This document shows, piece by piece, positions 33,929-41,832 of a stretch of DNA of 64,000 bases. Positions within the stretch are counted from its first letter, which is position 1, and each line of letters begins with the position of its first letter. Origin of the DNA: JAGPCK01 sp041675505 (lineage in GTDB: Bacteria > Bacteroidota > Bacteroidia > UKL13-3); assembly GCA_041675505.1 (NCBI GenBank), contig JBAYTR010000006.1, positions 157,005 through 221,004 on the forward strand, read 5' to 3'. The translations under genes were made by a program, and so were the position numbers. A model generated the notes under the pieces. It did no database searches, was not told the DNA's origin, and saw only the letters and a program-made list of their open reading frames with translations.

Positions 33929-36121
33929 ATGAATCAACTCATTAAAATAGGAGCAACTGTGTTTCTTATTGCAGTAGTGACACAAATAAATGCTCAAACA
34001 ACCACTTCGCGTTTCTCAACCAACCTGATGCATTGGATGAACTCCGGCTCTAACCGGCAGCAAGTAGTTAAGTTTAAAATGAACAACACTTCCTATCTGA
34101 GTACTTTGATAAAAGTAAACAACAAGGTAGATGAGAAACAAATAGAACAATTGGGCGCCATTGTTGGCACCAAAGCCGGTGATATTTGGACCGTAAGGGT
34201 ACCCGAAGATAGGATGATAGCATTCACCCGTATAGCCGGAATAGACTTTATTGAACTGGACAGAGTAGTGCATGCATTGATGGATTCCGCCAGATATTTT
34301 ACCGGAATTGACTCAGCACATTTGGGTATAGGCGTACCATTACTGGGTGGTAAGGGTGTAGTTGTTGGGATTTTAGATCGTGGTTTTGATTATACTCATC
34401 CTGCTTTTTACGACACAAGTTATTCGAGGTTGCGTATTCAGCGTGTATGGAATCAACGTTCTGCCGGCACTCCTCCGGCCGGATTCAGTTATGGTGAAGA
34501 ACTAACAGATACTACCACCATATTGCAAAAAAGATTTTCAACTACCACCAATGACCATGGAACTTCTGTGGGATCCGTTGCAGCTGGTTCAGGATATGGT
34601 AGTGCCAATAACAGGCAGTTTAGAGGTGTTGCCTATGATTGTGACATTGTTTTGGTGGAATCTAATGCTGATACAACCGAATTTGCCGTATTTACTTATG
34701 GGACTATGATAGATGGTTTTAATTATATCTTCAATTATGCTGAATCTGTGGGTAAACCTGCTGTAATCAACGTCAGCCTCGGAGGATCTGATGGGCCGCA
34801 TGATGGAACCTCTTTATTTGGCCGCGCTTGTGATAACATGGTAGGGCCCGGAAAAATTATTGTGTTTGCAGCCGGTAATGATGGAAATATTCCCATTCAC
34901 CTGCAAAAAACATTTACACTTTCCGATACATCCATCAGCACCATTATAAACCTTGTATCAGACTGGGATGATCTTGAATTGTGGGGAGACACCGGTAAAT
35001 CATACTGCATAGAAATCGGCTTATTTTCAAATGGTGTAAAAGGTGCAAAAACAGGAACGATTTGTATTGACAATATGTTCAGGTATGTGCCACTTATAGG
35101 TACTGATTTAGATACCACATATGTTTCTATTGGCTCTGAAATTAATGTGTTAAACAACAAACCACATATTTCCATGCGGTTAAAGCACAATTCAAAAGAC
35201 TCCATTTACTTAACCGTAAAAGGGACAGAAGGCACTGCACATCTTTGGATTTACGGAGAGTTTAAGGGCAACGGCACCTGGGCAACTGAAGGAGATTCTC
35301 ATTTTTCAGTGGGAGAATATGCCTGTTCAAAATCTTGTATAGCTGTTGGCGCATACTCTACCAGAACATCCTGGAAAAATCTTCAAAACCAGGTGATACC
35401 TGTACCGGTTGAAGTAACAAGGGCCAGAGGCGATATTGCGACCTTCTCCAGCCTCGGGCCAACAATGGACGGTCGTATGAAACCTGAAATAACTGCACCT
35501 GGCTCTATGATAGGCTGTGCAACCAATTCCTTTTCGCCTACCTACAGACCCGGTAGTGGTGGCCTTTATTATTTTTGCACCGTAACCAAATATACTTCAC
35601 CAAGAAACAACCGCAATTACTATTATTCCATGACTCAGGGTACTTCTGTTGCTGCACCTGTGGTAGCCGGAGCAGTTGCTTTATTGTTACAAATAAACCC
35701 AACATTAACCGTAGACAGAATCCGGCAAATATTAACTGCTACAGCTATCAGAGATAGCTTTACTACTCAAAACCCAGACCCTGATATGTGGGGTGCAGGG
35801 AAACTCAATGTGTATGGTGCCGTTAAAGCTACTATTCTTTCAGCCGGTACAACAACCGCTCCCAAAAGTGATGTGGATGTTACCGTATACCCCAATCCCA
35901 ATAACGGTCAATTTATGATTACGTATAAAGCTGAACAAGCGGGGTTTTATTTAGTGGAGATTTCCAATACCGCAGGTCAAACGCTACACCAGCAATCGTG
36001 GGAACTTAAAAACGGAGTTAATACATTGTCAGTTGACCTTCAAAAGTATGGAAAAGGTATTTATTTCTTAACTGTAACCGGCCGCGGTGGGCAGGTTGTC
36101 AAAAGAATAGCAATCAACTAA
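33929..36121 (+). CDS. T9SS-secreted subtilisin-like serine protease (S8 family)
   Basis: 730 residues. Signal peptide 1-22 (VFLIAVVTQINAQ). A short propeptide-like region runs to about 120. The catalytic triad is complete: Asp150 in VVVGILDRGFDYTHP, His210 in TNDHGTSVGS, Ser573 in MTQGTSVAAPVVAG, with oxyanion Asn317 in FAAGND. The insertion between His and Ser is long (about 360 residues), as in Bacteroidota S8 proteases. A T9SS type A sorting domain ends it (VTVYPNPNNGQFMITY and GIYFLTVTGRGGQVVKRIAIN). It should be a surface-anchored or released protease. It lies between the twin FN3-like genes, 60 bases after twin 1. Confidence 0.92.
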   Translation: MNQLIKIGATVFLIAVVTQINAQTTTSRFSTNLMHWMNSGSNRQQVVKFKMNNTSYLSTLIKVNNKVDEKQIEQLGAIVGTKAGDIWTVRVPEDRMIAFTRIAGIDFIELDRVVHALMDSARYFTGIDSAHLGIGVPLLGGKGVVVGILDRGFDYTHPAFYDTSYSRLRIQRVWNQRSAGTPPAGFSYGEELTDTTTILQKRFSTTTNDHGTSVGSVAAGSGYGSANNRQFRGVAYDCDIVLVESNADTTEFAVFTYGTMIDGFNYIFNYAESVGKPAVINVSLGGSDGPHDGTSLFGRACDNMVGPGKIIVFAAGNDGNIPIHLQKTFTLSDTSISTIINLVSDWDDLELWGDTGKSYCIEIGLFSNGVKGAKTGTICIDNMFRYVPLIGTDLDTTYVSIGSEINVLNNKPHISMRLKHNSKDSIYLTVKGTEGTAHLWIYGEFKGNGTWATEGDSHFSVGEYACSKSCIAVGAYSTRTSWKNLQNQVIPVPVEVTRARGDIATFSSLGPTMDGRMKPEITAPGSMIGCATNSFSPTYRPGSGGLYYFCTVTKYTSPRNNRNYYYSMTQGTSVAAPVVAGAVALLLQINPTLTVDRIRQILTATAIRDSFTTQNPDPDMWGAGKLNVYGAVKATILSAGTTTAPKSDVDVTVYPNPNNGQFMITYKAEQAGFYLVEISNTAGQTLHQQSWELKNGVNTLSVDLQKYGKGIYFLTVTGRGGQVVKRIAIN

Positions 36122-36160
36122 TAGTCGTTTAACCTTTACTATTCGCTCCTCCCTGTTTTC

Positions 36161-36238
36161 AGGTATATCGCTTTTTGGCCGTTTACGGTGATTTAGGGGA
36201 ATACTCAAATTCTCACCTTTGTCTTGTTCAAACGCAAC
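36161..36238 (+). promoter_or_regulatory. shared promoter module, copy 3
   Basis: AGGTAT, GTTTACGGTGATTT (GTGATTT at offset 27), CACCTTTG at 36214-36221 and TTGTTCAAACGCAAC. The spacing equals copies 1 and 2. Confidence 0.75.
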
Positions 36239-36262
36239 AAAAAATATTAAACCAAAAATATC

Positions 36263-36661
36263 ATGAAAACATTAAAATCAACCCTCGCCTTACTTGCCGC
36301 TTTTGCTTTAACCTTTAATGCAGTAGCGCAAACCAACCTCAGCCCCAGAGCCAATAATGTAAGTGTAGAAATTACCATAGAGGACGGTACTGTGCAGATT
36401 TTATGGAACACCAACAAAGAAGTAAACAGCAGCTACTTTCTTATTGAAAAATCAACCGATAGCATTCACTTTACCGCAGTAAAAATGATAAAGGCAGCAG
36501 GCAAATCAGATTTTGTGCGCAACTATGAATACAGCGAAACTGCTGATGTGGTAACCAAAGTATTTTACCGCGTAACCTTGGTAACCATGAACGGAGAACA
36601 GATTGCATCTGTGCCTGCCAGTGTTAAAAGTGTTAACACTGAAAACATAGCCAGCAAATAA
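36263..36661 (+). CDS. small secreted FN3-like protein, twin 2
   Basis: 132 residues, same signal peptide and FN3-like body as twin 1; the two differ mostly at the C-terminal end, where this copy reads SVPASVKSVNTENIASK. Base identity over the coding part is very high, so the duplication is recent or kept alike by gene conversion. The copied block includes the promoter module (from about 36146) and ends near the stop; it does not include the protease gene. A role in the same process as twin 1 is inferred. Confidence 0.8.
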   Translation: MKTLKSTLALLAAFALTFNAVAQTNLSPRANNVSVEITIEDGTVQILWNTNKEVNSSYFLIEKSTDSIHFTAVKMIKAAGKSDFVRNYEYSETADVVTKVFYRVTLVTMNGEQIASVPASVKSVNTENIASK

Positions 36662-36685
36662 ACTTGCCAATCAATATTATTTTGC

Positions 36686-36693
36686 TAAGTTTG
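36686..36693 (+). promoter_or_regulatory. Bacteroidota promoter (-33 TTG, -7 TAAGTTTG)
   Basis: TAAGTTTG is an exact TAnnTTTG match; a TTG at 36664-36666 lies 19 bases upstream. It serves the 36731 gene and probably the two-component genes after it. Confidence 0.65.
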
Positions 36694-36730
36694 ATAATTA
36701 CCCTATTAACCAACTTAAATCTTAAACACC

Positions 36731-37465
36731 ATGGCAGACTCAACAATTCCTGACTTACGAATGATTCAAGTGAATCCTCTAGGTAAACAAAGCATCCATT
36801 ACTACCTCTGTATGTTAGACCTTCCGTTTGCACCGGATCCCCAGCAATTTGTGCTGCTGGATACCCCGGACGATCTAAACAATATCAACTATTTTTACCA
36901 CGGTACTTTTGACAGCCCTACAGGGACAGCGACCACCGTAGCCATGCCCGTTTTTACCAAACAGCACACCTACCCTGAGCCTACGCAACCCTACAACATT
37001 ACCGGTGTAACTGTTAAAGACCAGAATGGCACGGTAAAAAAAGGTGACATGAATAAAGGAGTGCTTGTAAATGATGACCTGACCCCGGATGTTACCCAAG
37101 AGCTGAATTTCATCAGACCATTTGTAATCCAAAGCTATACCAATCCAGCAAATTATTTTGTTTGTGCTATGGTAAGAGTTCCCGGAGAAGGGGTCAATTC
37201 CCCTACAGGTGTTCTGAGCCCTCAACCTCCCGTAAACGGGGTTACCGATTTATCATTTATATTGGAGGGTGTGGGTGGCAACTCAGGAAGTCAGCCCCCT
37301 CCGCTGTTTATAGCCTCGGTTGCATGCATCCCATCCACACTAAACCAATACGGCAACATTCAACCCATGACAGGGAGCACCAACCCACCAACACCACTTG
37401 CTTCAGCTTATGCAAACCCAATCTCGGATTACAACCCGTTAGCCGGAAGCTCCGTTTCATCCTGA
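36731..37465 (+). CDS. unknown 244-residue protein linked to a two-component system
   Basis: I do not recognise the family. There is no signal peptide or membrane segment. The sequence is rich in Pro, Asn, Thr and Gly, with a beta-rich feel: DLRMIQVNPLGKQSIHYYLC, ITGVTVKDQNGTVKKGDMNK, NYFVCAMVRVPGEGVNSPTG and a Pro/Ser-rich tail. Its own exact-consensus promoter lies 38 bases upstream. Only 21 bases separate it from the histidine kinase gene, and the kinase overlaps the regulator, so the three are probably one operon. That suggests a sensed ligand, an output or an exported substrate lacking a classical signal. Confidence 0.65.
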   Translation: MADSTIPDLRMIQVNPLGKQSIHYYLCMLDLPFAPDPQQFVLLDTPDDLNNINYFYHGTFDSPTGTATTVAMPVFTKQHTYPEPTQPYNITGVTVKDQNGTVKKGDMNKGVLVNDDLTPDVTQELNFIRPFVIQSYTNPANYFVCAMVRVPGEGVNSPTGVLSPQPPVNGVTDLSFILEGVGGNSGSQPPPLFIASVACIPSTLNQYGNIQPMTGSTNPPTPLASAYANPISDYNPLAGSSVSS

Positions 37466-37486
37466 TTTAATTTAAACAAAAAAAAC

Positions 37487-39424
37487 TTGCTCTGTAAATT
37501 CATTGTTAGTCTGCTGGCTTGGATAAGCATACTATTGCCCAGTTGGGCTAAAAGCCCGCCTCCTGATACAAACGCTGTAATTTTTTTGTTGACCGAAGCA
37601 AAAAAATTACAGCGTATTACTCCTGACTCGGCTTTTAAATTGGCTGAAGACGCCTTGATACTATCTCAACAATTGAATTACTCCAAGGGTATTGGGAGTG
37701 CCTGCATGCGTTTAGGTGCAATTTTAAGTGACCAGGGCAGGAATGACTCAGCTCTGCTTTATCTCAAGCGTTCGTATGCCACCCGAAAAAACATTGGCGA
37801 TTTTAAAAATGCTTCAGGCTCCTGCATTCAGTTAAGTTATATCTATCAGCAACAAGGGGCAAAAGACTCTGCTTTTTATTATTTGTATGAATCACTCCGC
37901 TTGTGCAAGTTGGCAAATGATTCTGGTAAACTGGCTCAAACCTGTACTGCCCTCGGAAGTTTATTTTCAGACTACGGAGACAGCAAAAATGCGTTAACGT
38001 GGTTTTTAGAAGCCGCCAAAATTGCTGAGGCAACTCAGGATATACAGAATTTCTACCTCGCACATGAAGGCCTTGGATTTTACTATTACGACCGGAATGA
38101 GTTTGAAAAAGCCCTTTATTACCTGTTAAAGGTTGATTCCATTATGCCGCAATTAGGCGATGCGGTATTGGCAGCAAAAACGTTAAACAATGTTGGGCTT
38201 TGTTACAGCAGCCTGAAAAATTACACGCTGGCCAAAAAATACTACCAACAGGCTTTACAGGAATACACACGGTTGGACATGCCTTTGGACATTGCTTTGG
38301 CTTACTTTAACCTCGGGAGCATGTACAACAACCTTAACCAACCTGATAGTGCCATTTATTACCTTGATAAATCGTTGCCGCTGGCACGGGAGTCAGGAGA
38401 TTTACAACGTGCATCACGTTGCTATGAATTTTTGGCTGATGCCTATGCGTTGAAAGGAAATTATTCCAAAGCCTACGACTACCACCTTCATTACACCAGC
38501 CTACGCGACTCCCTGCTCAACGAAGAAAAAATTTCAAGTATTGCTGAAATGCAAACCAAATATGATACGGAGAAAAAAGAACAACAAATTGTGTTATTGG
38601 ATGAGCAGGGGAAAACCCGCAAGGCGCAGCGTAACTTTTTCATTGCAGGAAGCGTGGTATTGCTCCTTGGTCTTTTCGTTCTCGGGTTTTACTATTGGCA
38701 ACGGCAAAAACTGACTAAGAAAAATGAACAACTCGCCCAACAAAAAATTGAAGGTCTGCTAAACGAAACCGAACTCAAAACCTACAATGCCATGATAGAA
38801 GGACAGGAAGAAGAACGCAAACGCATAGCCTCTGATTTGCACGACCGACTAGGGAGTATGCTAGCCACCGTAAAACTGCTTTTCAGTTCACTCGATACCA
38901 AAATTGACAAGGCGCAAGACGAGAACACCAAACAATACGAAAGGGCGAACACCTTGCTGGATGAAGCCTGCAGCGAGGTAAGACGCATTTCCCATAACCT
39001 GAGTACCGGCATGGTAATGAGCTTTGGACTGGTGCCGGCTCTACAGGAACTTTGTGACAGCGTTGACCAAAGCGGGCTTATTAAATGTAGACTGATGACC
39101 TACGGAATGAGTGAACGACTCGACCAATCCGTTGAAACCGGAGTTTACCGTATAGTTCAAGAGTTGTTCAGTAATATCTTAAAACATGCCAAAGCACAGC
39201 ATATCGTAGTTCAACTCAACCATGTGGAAAGCTCTTTAAATATTACTGTGGAGGATGACGGAGTAGGATTTAACGTAGAAGAGAAAAAACAAAGCGGTGG
39301 CATGGGGTTAAAAAATCTGAGTAAACGGGCCGAACAACTTAATGGCCTGTATAACGTAGATTCACATCCCGGAAAAGGCACCATCTCCATTATTGAAATA
39401 CCCATACTAAAAGACAACACATGA
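37487..39424 (+). CDS. TPR-containing sensor histidine kinase (HisKA_3 type)
   Basis: 645 residues from a TTG start giving a signal peptide (LLAWISILLPSWAKS). Residues about 30-345 hold TPR repeats, such as GLCYSSLKNYTLAKKYYQQA and GSMYNNLNQPDSAIYYLDKS, in the periplasm. A membrane segment follows (about 383-402, FIAGSVVLLLGLFVLGFYYW) and then a coiled coil. The dimerisation helix EERKRIASDLHDRLGSML has phospho-His at 452. The ATPase domain shows VYRIVQELFSNILKHAKA and VEDDGVGF with GGMGLKNL. This is the NarX/DesK-like class, paired with the LuxR-type regulator that overlaps its stop by 4 bases. Confidence 0.9.
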   Translation: MLCKFIVSLLAWISILLPSWAKSPPPDTNAVIFLLTEAKKLQRITPDSAFKLAEDALILSQQLNYSKGIGSACMRLGAILSDQGRNDSALLYLKRSYATRKNIGDFKNASGSCIQLSYIYQQQGAKDSAFYYLYESLRLCKLANDSGKLAQTCTALGSLFSDYGDSKNALTWFLEAAKIAEATQDIQNFYLAHEGLGFYYYDRNEFEKALYYLLKVDSIMPQLGDAVLAAKTLNNVGLCYSSLKNYTLAKKYYQQALQEYTRLDMPLDIALAYFNLGSMYNNLNQPDSAIYYLDKSLPLARESGDLQRASRCYEFLADAYALKGNYSKAYDYHLHYTSLRDSLLNEEKISSIAEMQTKYDTEKKEQQIVLLDEQGKTRKAQRNFFIAGSVVLLLGLFVLGFYYWQRQKLTKKNEQLAQQKIEGLLNETELKTYNAMIEGQEEERKRIASDLHDRLGSMLATVKLLFSSLDTKIDKAQDENTKQYERANTLLDEACSEVRRISHNLSTGMVMSFGLVPALQELCDSVDQSGLIKCRLMTYGMSERLDQSVETGVYRIVQELFSNILKHAKAQHIVVQLNHVESSLNITVEDDGVGFNVEEKKQSGGMGLKNLSKRAEQLNGLYNVDSHPGKGTISIIEIPILKDNT

Positions 39425-40062
39425 TTAAAATTGCCATTGCTGACGACCACCAGATGTTTATTGACGGCCTGCAATCGCTGCTCAAAGGAAACAAGAATAT
39501 TAGCATATCTTGTATTGCCAATAACGGTGAAACACTCTTGCAGGCATTGGAAAAATCGACTGTTGATGTGATACTCATGGACGTTAACATGCCGGTAATG
39601 GACGGCATTGAAGCCACCAAACAGGTTAAACAAAAATACCCCGACACCCGTGTGATTATGCTCACCATGTTCAGCAGCAAAGACTATATAGAAAAACTTT
39701 TACGTGCCGGAGCCAACGGATATATTCTAAAAAATACGGGTAAAGAAGAACTGACCACCGCCATTGAAAGAGTGATGCAGGGAGAATCTTACTTTAGTAA
39801 AGAGGTTACCGAACGTATCATGGAAGGTTTGCAGGGCAAAAAAACAGAAAACAACCCGCACATGGTGGAGCTAACCGAAAGGGAAAAAGATGTGTTACGC
39901 TTAATTGCACAGGAACTCACCTCACACGAAATTGCCGACAAACTTTTTATCAGTTTTCATACGGTAGAAACCCACCGCAAAAACCTCATCAGTAAACTAC
40001 AGGTAAAAAATATTGCAGGTTTGGTAAAGTATGCCGTTCAAAACGGATTAGCCGGAGATTAA
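39421..40062 (+). CDS. LuxR/NarL-family response regulator
   Basis: 213 residues. The receiver domain has IAIADDHQMFIDGL (acidic pair), the phospho-acceptor region VDVILMDVNMPVMDG, and IMLTMFSSKDYI. The C-terminal LuxR helix-turn-helix is ELTEREKDVLRLIAQELTSH and HTVETHRKNLISKLQVKNIA. Partner of the kinase gene it overlaps (ATGA). Likely targets are the neighbouring surface genes, but no operator was identified. Its stop overlaps the convergent stop of the KITE gene. Confidence 0.93.
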   Translation: MIKIAIADDHQMFIDGLQSLLKGNKNISISCIANNGETLLQALEKSTVDVILMDVNMPVMDGIEATKQVKQKYPDTRVIMLTMFSSKDYIEKLLRAGANGYILKNTGKEELTTAIERVMQGESYFSKEVTERIMEGLQGKKTENNPHMVELTEREKDVLRLIAQELTSHEIADKLFISFHTVETHRKNLISKLQVKNIAGLVKYAVQNGLAGD

Positions 40063-40634
40063 ACCTCTTCGCTGATATAAGCTCCCGAATCGCTGTCGGA
40101 AGTTGGCTGTTCCTCTGTCTCTGCCAGTTTTCCTTTGGCAAAATCACTGGCAAAATCTACAAATACTTTATACGCCTGAGTGAAGGAGAACTTTTTCTCA
40201 GAAGCTTTCTCCACAATATTTCTACGGCTGAGTGTATTGATAAATTGCTTACGCGATTCAGCATCCTGCAACTGTTTGTTGCTCTTGATTAAATCCAGGT
40301 AGGGTGAATTATCAAAGTAGTTATCCAATTGCTCCAGTTCAAACTCAGCGTACTGCAATTCTTCCAGAAAGTTTTTACCATCTTTATCCAATTCGTAACA
40401 CAGTATGGCAAAAAAGATACAGATGTCGCGGGAAAGTTGTTCGTTGGTTTCGTAAGATAAAATATAACCGTAGTCGGATTTTACCTCCAACTCATACCGG
40501 AAACTTTCTTTGAAAAACTTCTCGTAAAAACTCTGGTTGTTTTTCAGTTCAATAAACTTGGGGTCACTGGCCAGTATAAATTTACCGTCCATCAGGTCGG
40601 TTACTATGTCTCTGTGGTATCTAGGAAATTCCAT
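40059..40634 (-). CDS. MukE/MksE-like KITE subunit of an SMC complex
   Basis: 191 residues, the size of MksE/JetB subunits (about 200). It looks like a helix-rich tandem winged-helix protein: YHRDIVTDLMDGKFILASDP, FFKESFRYELEVKSDYGYIL, SRDICIFFAILCYELDKDG and LSRRNIVEKASEKKFSFTQA. The tail is acidic (AETEEQPTSDSDSGAYISEE). Its start overlaps the kleisin stop by 14 bases. Identification rests mainly on size, fold pattern and position third after an SMC ATPase and kleisin; primary sequence in this family is poorly conserved. Confidence 0.7.
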   Translation of the reverse strand: MEFPRYHRDIVTDLMDGKFILASDPKFIELKNNQSFYEKFFKESFRYELEVKSDYGYILSYETNEQLSRDICIFFAILCYELDKDGKNFLEELQYAEFELEQLDNYFDNSPYLDLIKSNKQLQDAESRKQFINTLSRRNIVEKASEKKFSFTQAYKVFVDFASDFAKGKLAETEEQPTSDSDSGAYISEEV

Positions 40635-41814
40635 ATCTCAAAACTTTTATAGGTGGTACTCTAAGGGTCATTTGTGTGGTGCGAACTACTTTTTTCTCTG
40701 CCTCGGGGTCAAACTCCAGCATAATGCCGTCCTCAAACAACAGGGTGGTTAAAGAAAAGAATTTATCCGTCTCCACGGTTTTGTATTCTGATTTAAGTGT
40801 GGTGTTGCACCAGTCAAAGAAGTTCTCCATAGGCAGCTTGCTCATCATTTGCTCACGGTAGCGCTCTTTGTTAAAGAGCCACATGTTGGCTTGAATAGCC
40901 TGCTCATCAATAATCACCACTTCTTCTCCGGCAAACTGTTCCATGTATTCCTTCGCATTGTAATACATATCATTGCTGTAAGGATAATTGCGCATTAAGC
41001 GGAATACTTTGGGCACTTTCGCTTTGTGGGGCTTTTTAAGGAACTCTATCCATCCGGTGAGAATCATGTTCTCAGTACGTATACGCTCAATCAGCGGCAA
41101 CAATTCATTGGTGAGAATTCTGGACTGACGCAACAAATCATCGTTGGTTTGCACCAGAAAATTGTACACTTTTTCAAACTGCTGACGTACCATCTCATCA
41201 TCAAAATTGAGCCTGCGCACGTTCACGTAATTAGAGATATCAAACAAGCGGGTGGTGATGGATTGTGTGTGGTTCACATCCAAAATCTGGTTGAGCGGAA
41301 GAATATAATAATCAATCCAGAAAGAGGCTTTACGCACTTTTTCCTGGTAATCAATTTTGTCTACGTTGGATTTCAACTCGCGTGTTTCCACCAACAAACG
41401 CAGGGTATTTTTTTCAACCGACTCTGAAAAGTCTTTTATCTCACTGTACAAATCATTGAGTCGTTGCATCAGAATATTACGGTCTTTGCTTATGCCTTCA
41501 CGTATTTTCTTAAATAACTCACTGATGGAGTGGGCATACTTTTCAATGGTTTCCGGCAACAACGGACGAAACTCATTGAATACAAATTCAAAGAAATTGA
41601 AGTACACCCCGCGTATTTCAAAATCCTCTCCTACTTTCTTGAGTATTTTGTATTCGTGCAACTGCGGCTCAATGGCATTGTCATGCTCCCTGAGCAATTG
41701 CTGCAAGCGTTCGCGTTTTATGAAACCGTCTTTCGACTGTATCTCGAACAACTCTTTTATCGTGTCGAAATAATTCGAGAGAAAGTATAATATAGTTTTT
41801 GGTTCTGCTTTCAT
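40621..41814 (-). CDS. MukF/MksF-like kleisin subunit of an SMC complex
   Basis: 397 residues, within the range of MksF/JetA kleisins. N-terminal winged-helix region (about 1-90, LYFLSNYFDTIKELFEIQ and EYKILKKVGEDFEIRG), a long helical middle (FKKIREGISKDRNILMQRLN, ETRELKSNVDKIDYQEKVRK) resembling the MukF four-helix zone, and a C-terminal winged-helix (EFDPEAEKKVVRTTQMTLRV). It should bridge the SMC heads. It lies 18 bases after the SMC stop and overlaps the KITE start, so the three subunits are made together. Confidence 0.72.
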   Translation of the reverse strand: MKAEPKTILYFLSNYFDTIKELFEIQSKDGFIKRERLQQLLREHDNAIEPQLHEYKILKKVGEDFEIRGVYFNFFEFVFNEFRPLLPETIEKYAHSISELFKKIREGISKDRNILMQRLNDLYSEIKDFSESVEKNTLRLLVETRELKSNVDKIDYQEKVRKASFWIDYYILPLNQILDVNHTQSITTRLFDISNYVNVRRLNFDDEMVRQQFEKVYNFLVQTNDDLLRQSRILTNELLPLIERIRTENMILTGWIEFLKKPHKAKVPKVFRLMRNYPYSNDMYYNAKEYMEQFAGEEVVIIDEQAIQANMWLFNKERYREQMMSKLPMENFFDWCNTTLKSEYKTVETDKFFSLTTLLFEDGIMLEFDPEAEKKVVRTTQMTLRVPPIKVLRYGIS

Positions 41815-41832
41815 TTAGTACCTCCTGTACAG

